NCBI GenBank assembly: GCA_947631805.1
Contig: CANRNA010000032.1
Coordinates: forward strand, 1 to 12,119
Direction of reading: 5' to 3'
Length of the DNA stretch: 12,119 nt
From: an uncultured Oscillospiraceae bacterium
GTDB lineage: Bacteria > Bacillota > Clostridia > Oscillospirales > Oscillospiraceae
Numbering within the stretch: the first letter of the stretch is position 1; each line of letters opens with the position of its first letter. This document shows positions 6,966 through 12,071 of the stretch, one piece after another. Both the position numbers and the translations under genes were made by a program. The notes beneath the pieces were generated by a model. It was not told the DNA's origin. It ran no database searches and saw nothing but the letters and a program-made list of their open reading frames with translations.

Positions 6966-7990
6966 GGTCCGCCCCTCCTCCGTCCGGTGAAGTAGATATA
7001 CAGGAAAAAGGGCGCCCCCAGCAGGGCGGTGATGGTCCCGATGGGTATCTCCCTGGGCGGGGTCAGGGTCCGGGCGGCCAGGTCGCAGGCCACCATGAAC
7101 GCACCCCCGAACAGGGCGCTGGCGGGCAACACCCGCCGGTGGGACGCGCCGAAAAACCGCCGGACCACGTGGGGGGCTATCAGGTCCACGAACCCTATCA
7201 CGCCCACAAAGGACACCGCCGTGCCCGTGAGCACCGCCACAGCGGCGATGAGGCGGCCCTTGCACCGGCGCATATCCACCCCCATGACCCGGGCCTGCTC
7301 CTCCCCGAAGGTCATCACGTCCATCTCCCGGCTGTAGCGCATAAAATAGACTATCCCCGCCGCCGTCACCGGCAGCAGCACCCAAACGCTGGACCACTCC
7401 CGCATGGAAAAGCTCCCCAGCTGCCACAGGTTGATGCGCTGGGCGTACACCGGGGACAGGGTGGCCAGAAAGCTCATGACCGCGTTGAAAAACAGGCTCG
7501 CCACCATCCCCACCAGCACGACGGTGATGTTGCTCATGGCCCGGTCGATGCGGCCCGCCGCCCATATCACCAGCAGCACGGTCCCCAGCCCGAAGGCCAG
7601 GCTCACCGCCGGGAGGACCAGCATCCGCAGCCGCCCCGCCGCCAGGCCCGTCACGATGACGATGGCCGCCCCCATCCCCGCTCCCGAGGACACGCCCAGC
7701 CCGAAGGGGGACGCCAGGGGATTTTGCAGCACCGACTGCATCACCGTGCCGGAGACGGCCAGCGCCGCCCCGGTGAGAAAGGCCAGCAGCACCCGCGGCA
7801 GGCGCATATCCATCACCATGGCCGGGTAGACGGCCCCCACGTCCTCCGGCAGAGCCGCCCCGAAAAGGCGGCTCGCCAGAATGGACAGGATATCCCCCGG
7901 CGGGATGCTGACGCTGCCCACGGCCACTCCCGCCAGCAAGGCCAGCACGGAGACCACCGCCAGCAGCGCCATTTTTCCCCTGGTCCTCAT
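6962..7990 (-). CDS. btuC: FecCD-family ABC permease for corrinoid import (BtuC type)
   Basis: A 342-residue permease of the FecCD/BtuC family; two copies would form the membrane channel of a type II ABC importer. About ten hydrophobic segments are visible. Family hallmarks are RLPRVLLAFLTGAALAVSG (residues about 63-81), followed by TVMQSVLQNPLASPFGLGVSSGAG, the GxxxQxxxxNPLAxPxxLGxxxGA motif of this family, the coupling-helix region EEQARVMGVD (about 238-247), and GVIGFVDLIAPHVVRRFFG (about 271-289), the GxIxFVGLxxPHxxR motif. The start at ATG 7990 overlaps the binding-protein stop by ATGA, and its own stop overlaps the ATPase start, so all three should be translated in step. FecCD proteins also serve siderophores and heme; assignment to corrinoid rests on the riboswitch and on the PduO-like gene in the operon. 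Confidence 0.92.
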   Translation of the reverse strand: MRTRGKMALLAVVSVLALLAGVAVGSVSIPPGDILSILASRLFGAALPEDVGAVYPAMVMDMRLPRVLLAFLTGAALAVSGTVMQSVLQNPLASPFGLGVSSGAGMGAAIVIVTGLAAGRLRMLVLPAVSLAFGLGTVLLVIWAAGRIDRAMSNITVVLVGMVASLFFNAVMSFLATLSPVYAQRINLWQLGSFSMREWSSVWVLLPVTAAGIVYFMRYSREMDVMTFGEEQARVMGVDMRRCKGRLIAAVAVLTGTAVSFVGVIGFVDLIAPHVVRRFFGASHRRVLPASALFGGAFMVACDLAARTLTPPREIPIGTITALLGAPFFLYIYFTGRRRGGP

Positions 7991-8904
7991 GGGGCGAAGT
8001 GCTCCGGATAGACAGCCTGGGCCATCTGCTCCAGGGCCGTGACGATGTTCTGGTTCGGCAGGGACGAGGCCATGTTGTCGATGTAATAGACCTGCTTTTC
8101 CGCCACGGCGGTCACGCCGTCCCAGCCTGCGCGGGACAGTATCTCCCCCACCGGGTCGTCGATGTAGTTGACGTTGGTCAGTATCACGTCCGGGTCGGCG
8201 GCCACGACGGTCTCGGCCTCCACGCCCAGCCAGCCCTCTTCACCGGCCAGGATGTTCTCCGCGCCGATGAGCTCTATCATCTCGTTGAGATATACCCCCG
8301 TCCCGCAGCTGTACATATACGGCGCGGCGGATATCTCAAAATAGACCGTCTTTTTGTCCTCGATGGTCCGGCCGATGGCGGCGATGCGCTCCACGCCCTG
8401 GCGCATCCGGTCGATGACGGCCTGTCCGGCCTCCCGCTCGTTCAGGACCGCCGCCACGAAGGCGATGTCCTCCTCGATGCCCTGGATGCTGTCGCTGTTG
8501 GGCACGCAGGCCACGCACACCCCCAGGTCGATGAGCTGCTGGAAGGGGCTGACCTGGTCATACAGGGACATGTTCGTCACCAGCAGCAGGTCCGGCTCCA
8601 GCGCCGCCAGCTGCTCCATGTCCGGGGCCGCCAGGTCGAACGCCGGTATGTCCGGGTCCAGGCCCTCCAGGCCCACGCTGGACGTGTCGCAGCCCACGAT
8701 CTGCTCCCCCCGGCCCAGGGCCGTCACCATCTCCGTCAGAGAGGGGGCCAGGGTGACGATGGTCTCCACCGTCTCCGGGACCGCTATGGCCGCGCCGGTC
8801 CTGTCCTCGGTGGGCGGCTGGGGCGTCGGCTCCGCCCCGTAGGCGGATGCGCCCAGGCCCAGCAGCAGGATCAGGGCCAGCAAAAGTGCTGTGATCTTCT
8901 TCAT
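7987..8904 (-). CDS. btuF: Corrinoid ABC transporter substrate-binding protein (BtuF-like), no lipobox
   Basis: A 305-residue extracytoplasmic binding protein of the Peripla_BP_2 (BtuF/FepB-like) family that captures corrinoid and hands it to the permease. ATG 8904 has GGAGGT 8 nt upstream. An N-terminal signal (MKKITALLLALILLLGLGAS) leads to an AYGA-type cleavage site near residue 24; there is no Cys in a lipobox position, unusual for a monoderm binding protein. Mature features are ETIVTLAPSLTEMVTALGRGEQIVGCD (about 46-72), the standard start of the N lobe, LAALEPDLLLV (about 98-108), a typical EPDLVL element, the linking helix, and AAYM/CGTGVYLNEMIELIGAENIL in the C lobe, ending with DPDVILTN. 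It is the first gene of the riboswitch-controlled operon and overlaps the permease start by ATGA. The actual corrinoid specificity is inferred, not visible. Confidence 0.88.
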   Translation of the reverse strand: MKKITALLLALILLLGLGASAYGAEPTPQPPTEDRTGAAIAVPETVETIVTLAPSLTEMVTALGRGEQIVGCDTSSVGLEGLDPDIPAFDLAAPDMEQLAALEPDLLLVTNMSLYDQVSPFQQLIDLGVCVACVPNSDSIQGIEEDIAFVAAVLNEREAGQAVIDRMRQGVERIAAIGRTIEDKKTVYFEISAAPYMYSCGTGVYLNEMIELIGAENILAGEEGWLGVEAETVVAADPDVILTNVNYIDDPVGEILSRAGWDGVTAVAEKQVYYIDNMASSLPNQNIVTALEQMAQAVYPEHFAP

Positions 8905-8938
8905 AAATGCTTACCTCCGCAAAGAATTTTTCCCCGCG

Positions 8939-8973
8939 AAAAAACAGAACACCCTTTTCATCGAAAGGGCGTT
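8939..8973 (-). terminator. Intrinsic terminator in the riboswitch leader (expression platform)
   Basis: On the minus strand a 10-bp stem, AACGCCCTTT (8973-8964) with AAAGGGTGTT (8957-8948) and one G-U pair, closes a 6-nt loop and is followed by CTG and six T residues (8944-8939). It lies between the cobalamin aptamer and the btuF ribosome binding site, the position expected for riboswitch-controlled transcription termination. Confidence 0.85.
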
Positions 8974-8998
8974 TCATGCAATACTCGGACTGTAACGG

Positions 8999-9071
8999 GC
9001 TGTCCTGCTGTGTCGGCCCGTCACGGCTCATCATGCACAAATCCATCCATCGTGAACCTGCACAGGACAGC
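8999..9071 (-). other. Long stem-loop between the aptamer and the terminator
   Basis: On the minus strand GCTGTCCTGTG (9071-9061) can pair with CACAGCAGGACAGC (9012-8999), with a bulge in the second arm, enclosing an inner TCACG/CGTGA pairing. The first arm begins in the 3' edge of the cobalamin aptamer, so formation of this hairpin could compete with closing of the aptamer. It may be a P13-like element or part of the switching platform; no folding was computed. Confidence 0.5.
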
Positions 9072-9178
9072 TCAGCGATCCGGCTTAAGGCCCGATGGCC
9101 CATCACGGTGGCGGGACCGCGGGGGGATCTCACCCCGCTTCTCTGACAGACGGCTGCCCGTAGAACGTATTCTGTTTT
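9060..9178 (-). promoter_or_regulatory. Cobalamin riboswitch aptamer
   Basis: Read on the minus strand, the 5' leader of the transporter operon carries the B12-element signatures in order: a GGCAGCC segment, AGAGAAG, a GGGGTGAGATCCCC hairpin (family pattern GGTGAAAATCC), GCGG then TCCCGCCACCGTGATG around 9117-9100 (the B12 box, usual form CCCGCCACTGT), and AAGCCGGATCGCTG near 9085-9072 (usual AGCCAGGA/GACCTGCC end). GCAGC at the 5' side can pair with GCTG at the 3' side to close the element. Aptamer ends are approximate. Adenosylcobalamin or another corrinoid binding should favour the terminator downstream and lower expression of the importer operon. Confidence 0.88.
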
Positions 9179-9227
9179 TTCCGGGACGATAGACGCCGCC
9201 CCGCGTCTGCCGCGGCGGCGCAGTCCC

Positions 9228-9256
9228 ATTTTATGGCAAGCGCTCCGGCTTGTCAA
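9228..9256 (-). promoter_or_regulatory. Promoter of the corrinoid-uptake operon
   Basis: On the minus strand a perfect -35 TTGACA (9256-9251), a 17-bp spacer and a near-consensus -10 TAAAAT (9233-9228). The expected start near 9221 gives a leader of about 315 nt that contains the riboswitch and its terminator. A GC-rich inverted repeat (CGCCGCC/GGCGGCG) lies at the beginning of this leader, at about 9194-9220. Strong consensus is in keeping with control by termination after initiation. Confidence 0.85.
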
Positions 9257-9289
9257 GGAAAAGCGGCCGGGGAAGCCGCCTGTAATAAA

Positions 9290-9324
9290 ACGGCCTGCTG
9301 AAAACCGGGTCTTCAGCAGGCCGT
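9290..9324. terminator. Intrinsic terminator between the lipoprotein gene and the corrinoid operon
   Basis: A perfect 13-bp stem (9290-9302 with 9312-9324) around a 9-nt loop. On the minus strand it is followed by TTTTATTA, and it lies 20 bp after the lipoprotein stop, so it should end that transcript before the corrinoid promoter. On the plus strand a T-run follows after CCTCTG, so it may also stop antisense transcription. Confidence 0.85.
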
Positions 9325-9344
9325 CCTCTGTTTTTATCTGTCCG

Positions 9345-9965
9345 TCACTGGATGACGATCAGGCTGAGCCACTGGTAAATGCCCTCCGGCAGCTCGGTCC
9401 CCTCGGGATAGGAGAGGAGGGCGTCGCCCATGCAGTCCTCTCCCTGCTTGAGCACGTAGTAAACCACCGTGCCGTCGTCCTGTACGTACTCGGTGAAGTA
9501 GTTGCCGAACTCGTCATAGGCAAACTCCGCGCCCTCCGGCAGGCCCTGGCGCACGCCCGCCCGGTTTGAGTATTCCTCCACGTCCGCGGGCAGGGGCACC
9601 CCCGCCGCCTCGTAGGCGTCGGCGCCGAAGCGGTTGGAGTGGATGTGGAGGTCGCCGTTGGTCAGGTCGGCATAGGTCTGGGGCAGCGGCTCCTCCAGGG
9701 AGCCGGTCTCCATCTCCCAGCCCTCGGGCAGGTAGAACAGCCCCACGCCCTCGGCCACGTACTCCACCAGCTCGTCCTCTTCGCTCTCCGGCTCCGTCGT
9801 GGGCTCGGCAGTAGGCTCCGCGGTCGGTTCCGCCGTGGGCTCCGCAGTCGGTTCGGCAGTGGGTTCGGCGGTGGGCTCGGGCTCCTTGCTGCCGCCGCAG
9901 CCCGCCAGCAGGCATAAGCACAGGCTCAGAGCCAGCAGCAGGGCCAGAAAATTCTTGTGTCTCAT
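9345..9965 (-). CDS. Lipoprotein with PTAE-repeat linker, unknown function
   Basis: A 206-residue predicted lipoprotein. The start is ATG 9965, because GAGG lies 9 nt upstream and the signal peptide begins there: MRHKNF, a hydrophobic core, then a lipobox LLAGC with the lipidated Cys at residue 23. Residues 30-59 are a low-complexity linker of about seven PTAE units, ending in an acidic stretch (ESEEDE). The remaining 140 residues form a small globular domain starting with a VGLFYLPEGWEME segment that resembles the first strands of PsbP/DUF1795-like domains, but I cannot place it in a family with confidence. It has its own promoter and terminators on both sides, so it is a single-gene unit on the outer face of the membrane. 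No enzymatic motif was seen. Confidence 0.78.
   Translation of the reverse strand: MRHKNFLALLLALSLCLCLLAGCGGSKEPEPTAEPTAEPTAEPTAEPTAEPTAEPTTEPESEEDELVEYVAEGVGLFYLPEGWEMETGSLEEPLPQTYADLTNGDLHIHSNRFGADAYEAAGVPLPADVEEYSNRAGVRQGLPEGAEFAYDEFGNYFTEYVQDDGTVVYYVLKQGEDCMGDALLSYPEGTELPEGIYQWLSLIVIQ
9789..9878 (-). repeat. Tandem 12-bp repeat encoding the PTAE linker
   Basis: About seven tandem 12-bp units encode repeating Pro-Thr-Ala-Glu. The units differ mostly at third codon positions (for example GAG/GAA, CCC/CCG/CCT, ACC/ACT/ACG), so the array has drifted while the peptide stayed fixed. The last unit reads PTTE. Confidence 0.9.
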
Positions 9966-9992
9966 CGGTTTTTTCCTCGTTTCCATAAAGAT

Positions 9993-10021
9993 TTCCGGCG
10001 GACGCGTCAGGTCCGCCGGAA
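9993..10021 (-). other. 11-bp perfect hairpin in the 5' leader of the lipoprotein mRNA
   Basis: TTCCGGCGGAC (9993-10003) pairs with GTCCGCCGGAA (10011-10021) around a 7-nt loop. It lies just downstream of the predicted transcription start, and no T-run follows on the minus strand, so it looks like an mRNA-stabilising 5' stem or a protein-binding site and not a terminator. Confidence 0.6.
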
Positions 10022-10024
10022 GGA

Positions 10025-10033
10025 AGTATAGCA
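10025..10033 (-). promoter_or_regulatory. Extended -10 promoter of the lipoprotein gene
   Basis: On the minus strand TGC TATACT (10033-10025) forms an extended -10 element 59 bp upstream of ATG 9965. The hexamer 17 bp upstream (ACCATT) is a poor -35, in keeping with an extended -10 promoter. Confidence 0.6.
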
Positions 10034-10057
10034 CACCGGGCGGGAAAAATGGTGTGC
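10031..10057. promoter_or_regulatory. Inverted repeat overlapping the lipoprotein promoter, candidate operator
   Basis: GCACACC (10031-10037) and GGTGTGC (10051-10057) are perfect inverted repeats whose centres are 20 bp apart, about two helical turns. The inner arm includes the TGC of the extended -10 and the outer arm covers the -35 position, so a dimeric repressor bound here would block RNA polymerase. The binding protein is unknown. Confidence 0.4.
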
Positions 10058-10074
10058 ATTTCTGCGCACTTTTC

Positions 10075-10111
10075 AGCTGTCGGGAGAGGCCCGCGGCGCT
10101 TTCCGACAGCT
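10075..10111 (-). terminator. Possible weak terminator hairpin at the end of the kinase gene
   Basis: AGCTGTCGG and CCGACAGCT form a 9-bp stem around a 19-nt GC-rich loop, directly after (and overlapping) the kinase stop codon. There is no T-run after it on either strand, so intrinsic termination would be weak; it may instead protect the 3' end of the mRNA. Confidence 0.35.
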
Positions 10112-11441
10112 AGGACGCGGGGGTCTTGTCCAGGGCCTTGTTCAGCTCGTCCAGTATCTCAATGACGCAGCCGTCGATGTTCCTGTTGTCCCCGTCCACC
10201 GTCAGCATATACAGGGCGCTGGTCTGCCGGGTCCCGGTCTCGTCGGTCCACAAGTAGTCTATACGGGCCTGGAGGGCCTGGGCGAACGCGGGCATGGCCG
10301 CCTCGTATGTCCCCAAGCGACGGACGGCCAGGCCGTCCCCGTAGGCCAGATTGTCGGCTATGTACTCATAGCTCTGGCGGCTGCCGTAGTAATCGTTGAG
10401 CGCCTGCTGGTCCATCTCCCAATAGGCCACCGGCTCGGCGGCCCGGACCAGGGGCTCCTCCGTCAGGGCCGTGACCAGCTTTTCACAGCCCGCCGCCATG
10501 GCGGCGTAGTCCTTCGTATCCATGCAGCGGACGATATCCATCACGTCGCTCTCCCGGCGGAAGGGGTCCCAGCCGGACACCTCCACAGACGGGCTGGGCG
10601 CCGGGGCCCGCCGCCCCAGCTCATAGCCGCCCCACAGCGCCACGCCGCAGATAAGCGCTGCGGCGCAGGCCCCCAGCGCCAGGCCCCGGACCGGTATGGC
10701 CCGGCGGCTCAGATACCGCTCCAGCGCCTTTTTCAGCCTCCCCATGTCCTGCCAGCGCCGGGCCGGGTCGTAGGCGCAGCACCGGTCCAGGATGCGCCGC
10801 AGGGCCCTGTCCCTGCCGGTGAGCCGGGGCGGCGTGTCCACATATTCCCCCGCCAGGGCATAGGCCAGCACCTTGCCCAGGCCGAACACGTCCGTGCGCA
10901 CATCCGTCTGGCCGGAGCCGTACTGCTCCGGCGCCGCGTAGCCCCTGGTGCCCAGATAGGTGGTGTCCTCCTCCTGTCCGGGCTTATAGGTCCTGGCCGC
11001 GCCCAGGTCGATGAGCCGGACACGGCCCGTCTCCGTCAGCAGAATATTGTCCGGCTTCAGGTCCCGGTGGATGACCGGGGGCGTCATGGCGTGGAGCGCC
11101 CCCAATGTCCCGCAGAGCTCTATGCCCAGCCGGGCCGTCTCCGGGCCGGTCATGGGGCCGTCCCGCTGGATAACGGCCTCCAGGGTCGTCCCAGGGATGT
11201 AGTCCCGCAGCAGACAGCAGACGTCCTCCCCTTCCCGGAGCTCCAACAGCCTGTCAGAGCCCTGCAGCGCCTTCCATATCTCATACTCCCGCTGCAGGAG
11301 CTCCCCGTCCCGGCCAAAGGACTGCTTGCACAGTACCCGCCGCCAGGGCTCTCCCCGCTTCTCCAGCAAATATGTCTGCCGGGGGCCGTCCTCCTTCAGC
11401 AGACGGACGACCTCATAGTCGGCGCTCCACAGCTCATTCAT
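10110..11441 (-). CDS. Membrane-anchored Hanks-type Ser/Thr protein kinase with extracytoplasmic domain
   Basis: A 443-residue kinase. It phosphorylates Ser/Thr on unknown targets in the cytoplasm. The catalytic domain (about 9-245) keeps Lys39 (VLCKQ), an alpha-C Glu (Glu52 or Glu54), HRDLKPDN (125-132), DLG (145-147, in place of DFG), GTRGYAAPEQYG (164-175) and an alpha-F Asp184. The glycine loop is atypical: LKEDGPRQTY stands where GxGxxGxVY is expected, so all three canonical glycines are gone. One membrane helix (about 252-272) leads to an outside domain of about 170 residues (274-443) with no PASTA repeats and no family I recognise, presumably the sensor part. ATG 11441 is preferred over ATG 11447 because GGAGG abuts the latter but lies 6 nt before the former. 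The gene overlaps the upstream HTH gene by 8 nt, so the two are coupled. Confidence 0.86.
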   Translation of the reverse strand: MNELWSADYEVVRLLKEDGPRQTYLLEKRGEPWRRVLCKQSFGRDGELLQREYEIWKALQGSDRLLELREGEDVCCLLRDYIPGTTLEAVIQRDGPMTGPETARLGIELCGTLGALHAMTPPVIHRDLKPDNILLTETGRVRLIDLGAARTYKPGQEEDTTYLGTRGYAAPEQYGSGQTDVRTDVFGLGKVLAYALAGEYVDTPPRLTGRDRALRRILDRCCAYDPARRWQDMGRLKKALERYLSRRAIPVRGLALGACAAALICGVALWGGYELGRRAPAPSPSVEVSGWDPFRRESDVMDIVRCMDTKDYAAMAAGCEKLVTALTEEPLVRAAEPVAYWEMDQQALNDYYGSRQSYEYIADNLAYGDGLAVRRLGTYEAAMPAFAQALQARIDYLWTDETGTRQTSALYMLTVDGDNRNIDGCVIEILDELNKALDKTPAS

Positions 11442-11838
11442 CGGCATCCTCCAGCATGGCGTCCAGCTGCTCCAGGGGCAGGTGTCTGTCTATGGCGAAT
11501 ATGACCGCCGCGTCCTCCCGGACCCTGGGGTACAGGGGCGGCTTGCCCCCGATCTGCAAGAGCCTGTTCGTCCCGGCCAGGTCCAGCTCCAGCAGGACCG
11601 CCAGGCGGATGAGCAGGGCGCGGGTAGGGCGGCGGGTGCCGTTGAACAGCTGATAGCCGTAGGACTTGTCCAGACCCAGGTCCCGTATGGCGTCTTTCGT
11701 GGTCAGGCCCCGCTCCGCCAGCAGGCCGTTTATATAGATGGGCATCGGCGGACAGGCGTAATCAGGGCCCCGCAGGAAGGACATATCCTCCGCCTCCCGG
11801 CTGCGTATCTGCTGCAAAAGCTGCTGTGTGCTCTTCAT
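11434..11838 (-). CDS. Small XRE-like helix-turn-helix DNA-binding protein
   Basis: A 134-residue cytosolic protein, first gene of the pair with the kinase. ATG 11838 has GGAG 8 nt upstream. After a charged N-terminus (1-30), residues about 33-95 form a lambda-repressor-like HTH: YINGLLAERG (helix 1), TTKDAIRDLG (helix 2), DKSYGYQLFNGTRRPTRALL (recognition helix and following turn), then a helix LIRLAVLLELDL. The pattern with YGYQLFNGxRxPTR is typical of short XRE-type regulators in Clostridia. The C-terminus (105-134) is acidic and helical. The overlap with the kinase start suggests the kinase may modify this regulator, or that the regulator controls the kinase operon; this is inference. The promoter just upstream holds AT-rich direct repeats that it could bind. 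Confidence 0.78.
   Translation of the reverse strand: MKSTQQLLQQIRSREAEDMSFLRGPDYACPPMPIYINGLLAERGLTTKDAIRDLGLDKSYGYQLFNGTRRPTRALLIRLAVLLELDLAGTNRLLQIGGKPPLYPRVREDAAVIFAIDRHLPLEQLDAMLEDADE
11448..11452 (-). promoter_or_regulatory. Ribosome binding site deciding the kinase start
   Basis: GGAGG on the minus strand lies inside the 3' end of the HTH gene. It touches ATG 11447 with no spacer but lies 6 nt from ATG 11441, so the second ATG is the likely start. Confidence 0.75.
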
Positions 11839-11894
11839 GCTCTGCTCTCCGGCCCTCCTGGCTGACGAGCGGCGGACCCGCCCGCGCAAACATA

Positions 11895-11906
11895 ATATAA
11901 ATATAA
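11895..11906. repeat. Tandem ATATAA direct repeat at the transcription start of the HTH-kinase unit
   Basis: Two head-to-tail ATATAA hexamers in an AT-rich patch of about 20 bp, in otherwise GC-rich sequence, lie at or just after the predicted start point of the HTH-kinase transcript. They could be an operator or simply an easily melted start region. Confidence 0.35.
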
Positions 11907-11910
11907 GTTG

Positions 11911-11939
11911 AGTATAGCACAAAAGGGGAACGACTTCAA
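11911..11939 (-). promoter_or_regulatory. Promoter of the HTH-kinase unit
   Basis: On the minus strand -35 TTGAAG (11939-11934), a 17-bp spacer and -10 TATACT (11916-11911) with an extended TGC just before it. It lies 73 bp upstream of ATG 11838. The 11-bp string TGTGCTATACT also occurs at the lipoprotein promoter. Confidence 0.75.
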
Positions 11940-11989
11940 GCCGCTCCGGCGCGCCGAAGCACACGGGCAAAACGCTAATCACGTTGATG

Positions 11990-12016
11990 AAAAGAGCGCG
12001 TGCTCCGCCGCGCTCT
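11990..12016 (-). terminator. Probable terminator of the gene entering from the right edge
   Basis: On the minus strand AGAGCGCG (12016-12009) pairs with CGCGCTCT (12000-11993) around an 8-nt loop, followed by a short TTT run. It lies about 45 nt after the stop of the partial gene at 12062 and before the HTH-kinase promoter. Confidence 0.55.
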
Positions 12017-12045
12017 CATAAGACAGTACAATATCAGTTTTTGGG

Positions 12046-12071
12046 AATGGCATGGCTTCGGTCATGCCATT
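12046..12071. other. Stem-loop with TTCG tetraloop overlapping the stop of the right-edge gene
   Basis: An 11-bp stem (12046-12056 with 12061-12071, one G-T pair on the plus strand) closes a C(TTCG)G loop on the plus strand. The stop codon of the partial minus-strand gene lies within it. On the plus strand TTCCTCTT follows, so it might act as a weak antisense terminator; no T-run follows on the minus strand. Confidence 0.4.

Noticed and set aside
6966..7565. N-terminal extension of the ATPase frame into the permease gene
   Set aside because: The extra 200 codons are out-of-frame permease sequence; ATP-binding cassette homology begins at MMLRADHV with a good ribosome binding site upstream.
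7139..9192. Two long plus-strand frames opposite the permease and binding-protein genes
   Set aside because: Antisense shadows with His/Arg/Gln-rich products; one runs straight through the riboswitch and the terminator.
8558..9256. A 232-codon minus-strand frame covering the riboswitch leader and the start of btuF
   Set aside because: It starts at the -35 box of the promoter, crosses the aptamer and terminator, and is out of frame with btuF, which has its own signal peptide and GGAGGT site.
9789..9878. A CRISPR-like or minisatellite array
   Set aside because: Units are 12 bp without spacers and lie in frame inside a lipoprotein gene, encoding a PTAE linker.
9966..10034. A longer lipoprotein start at 10034 or at the ATG of METRKKP
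   Set aside because: The 10034 start lies upstream of the predicted transcription start, and only ATG 9965 has a GAGG site at the right distance and yields a standard lipoprotein signal.
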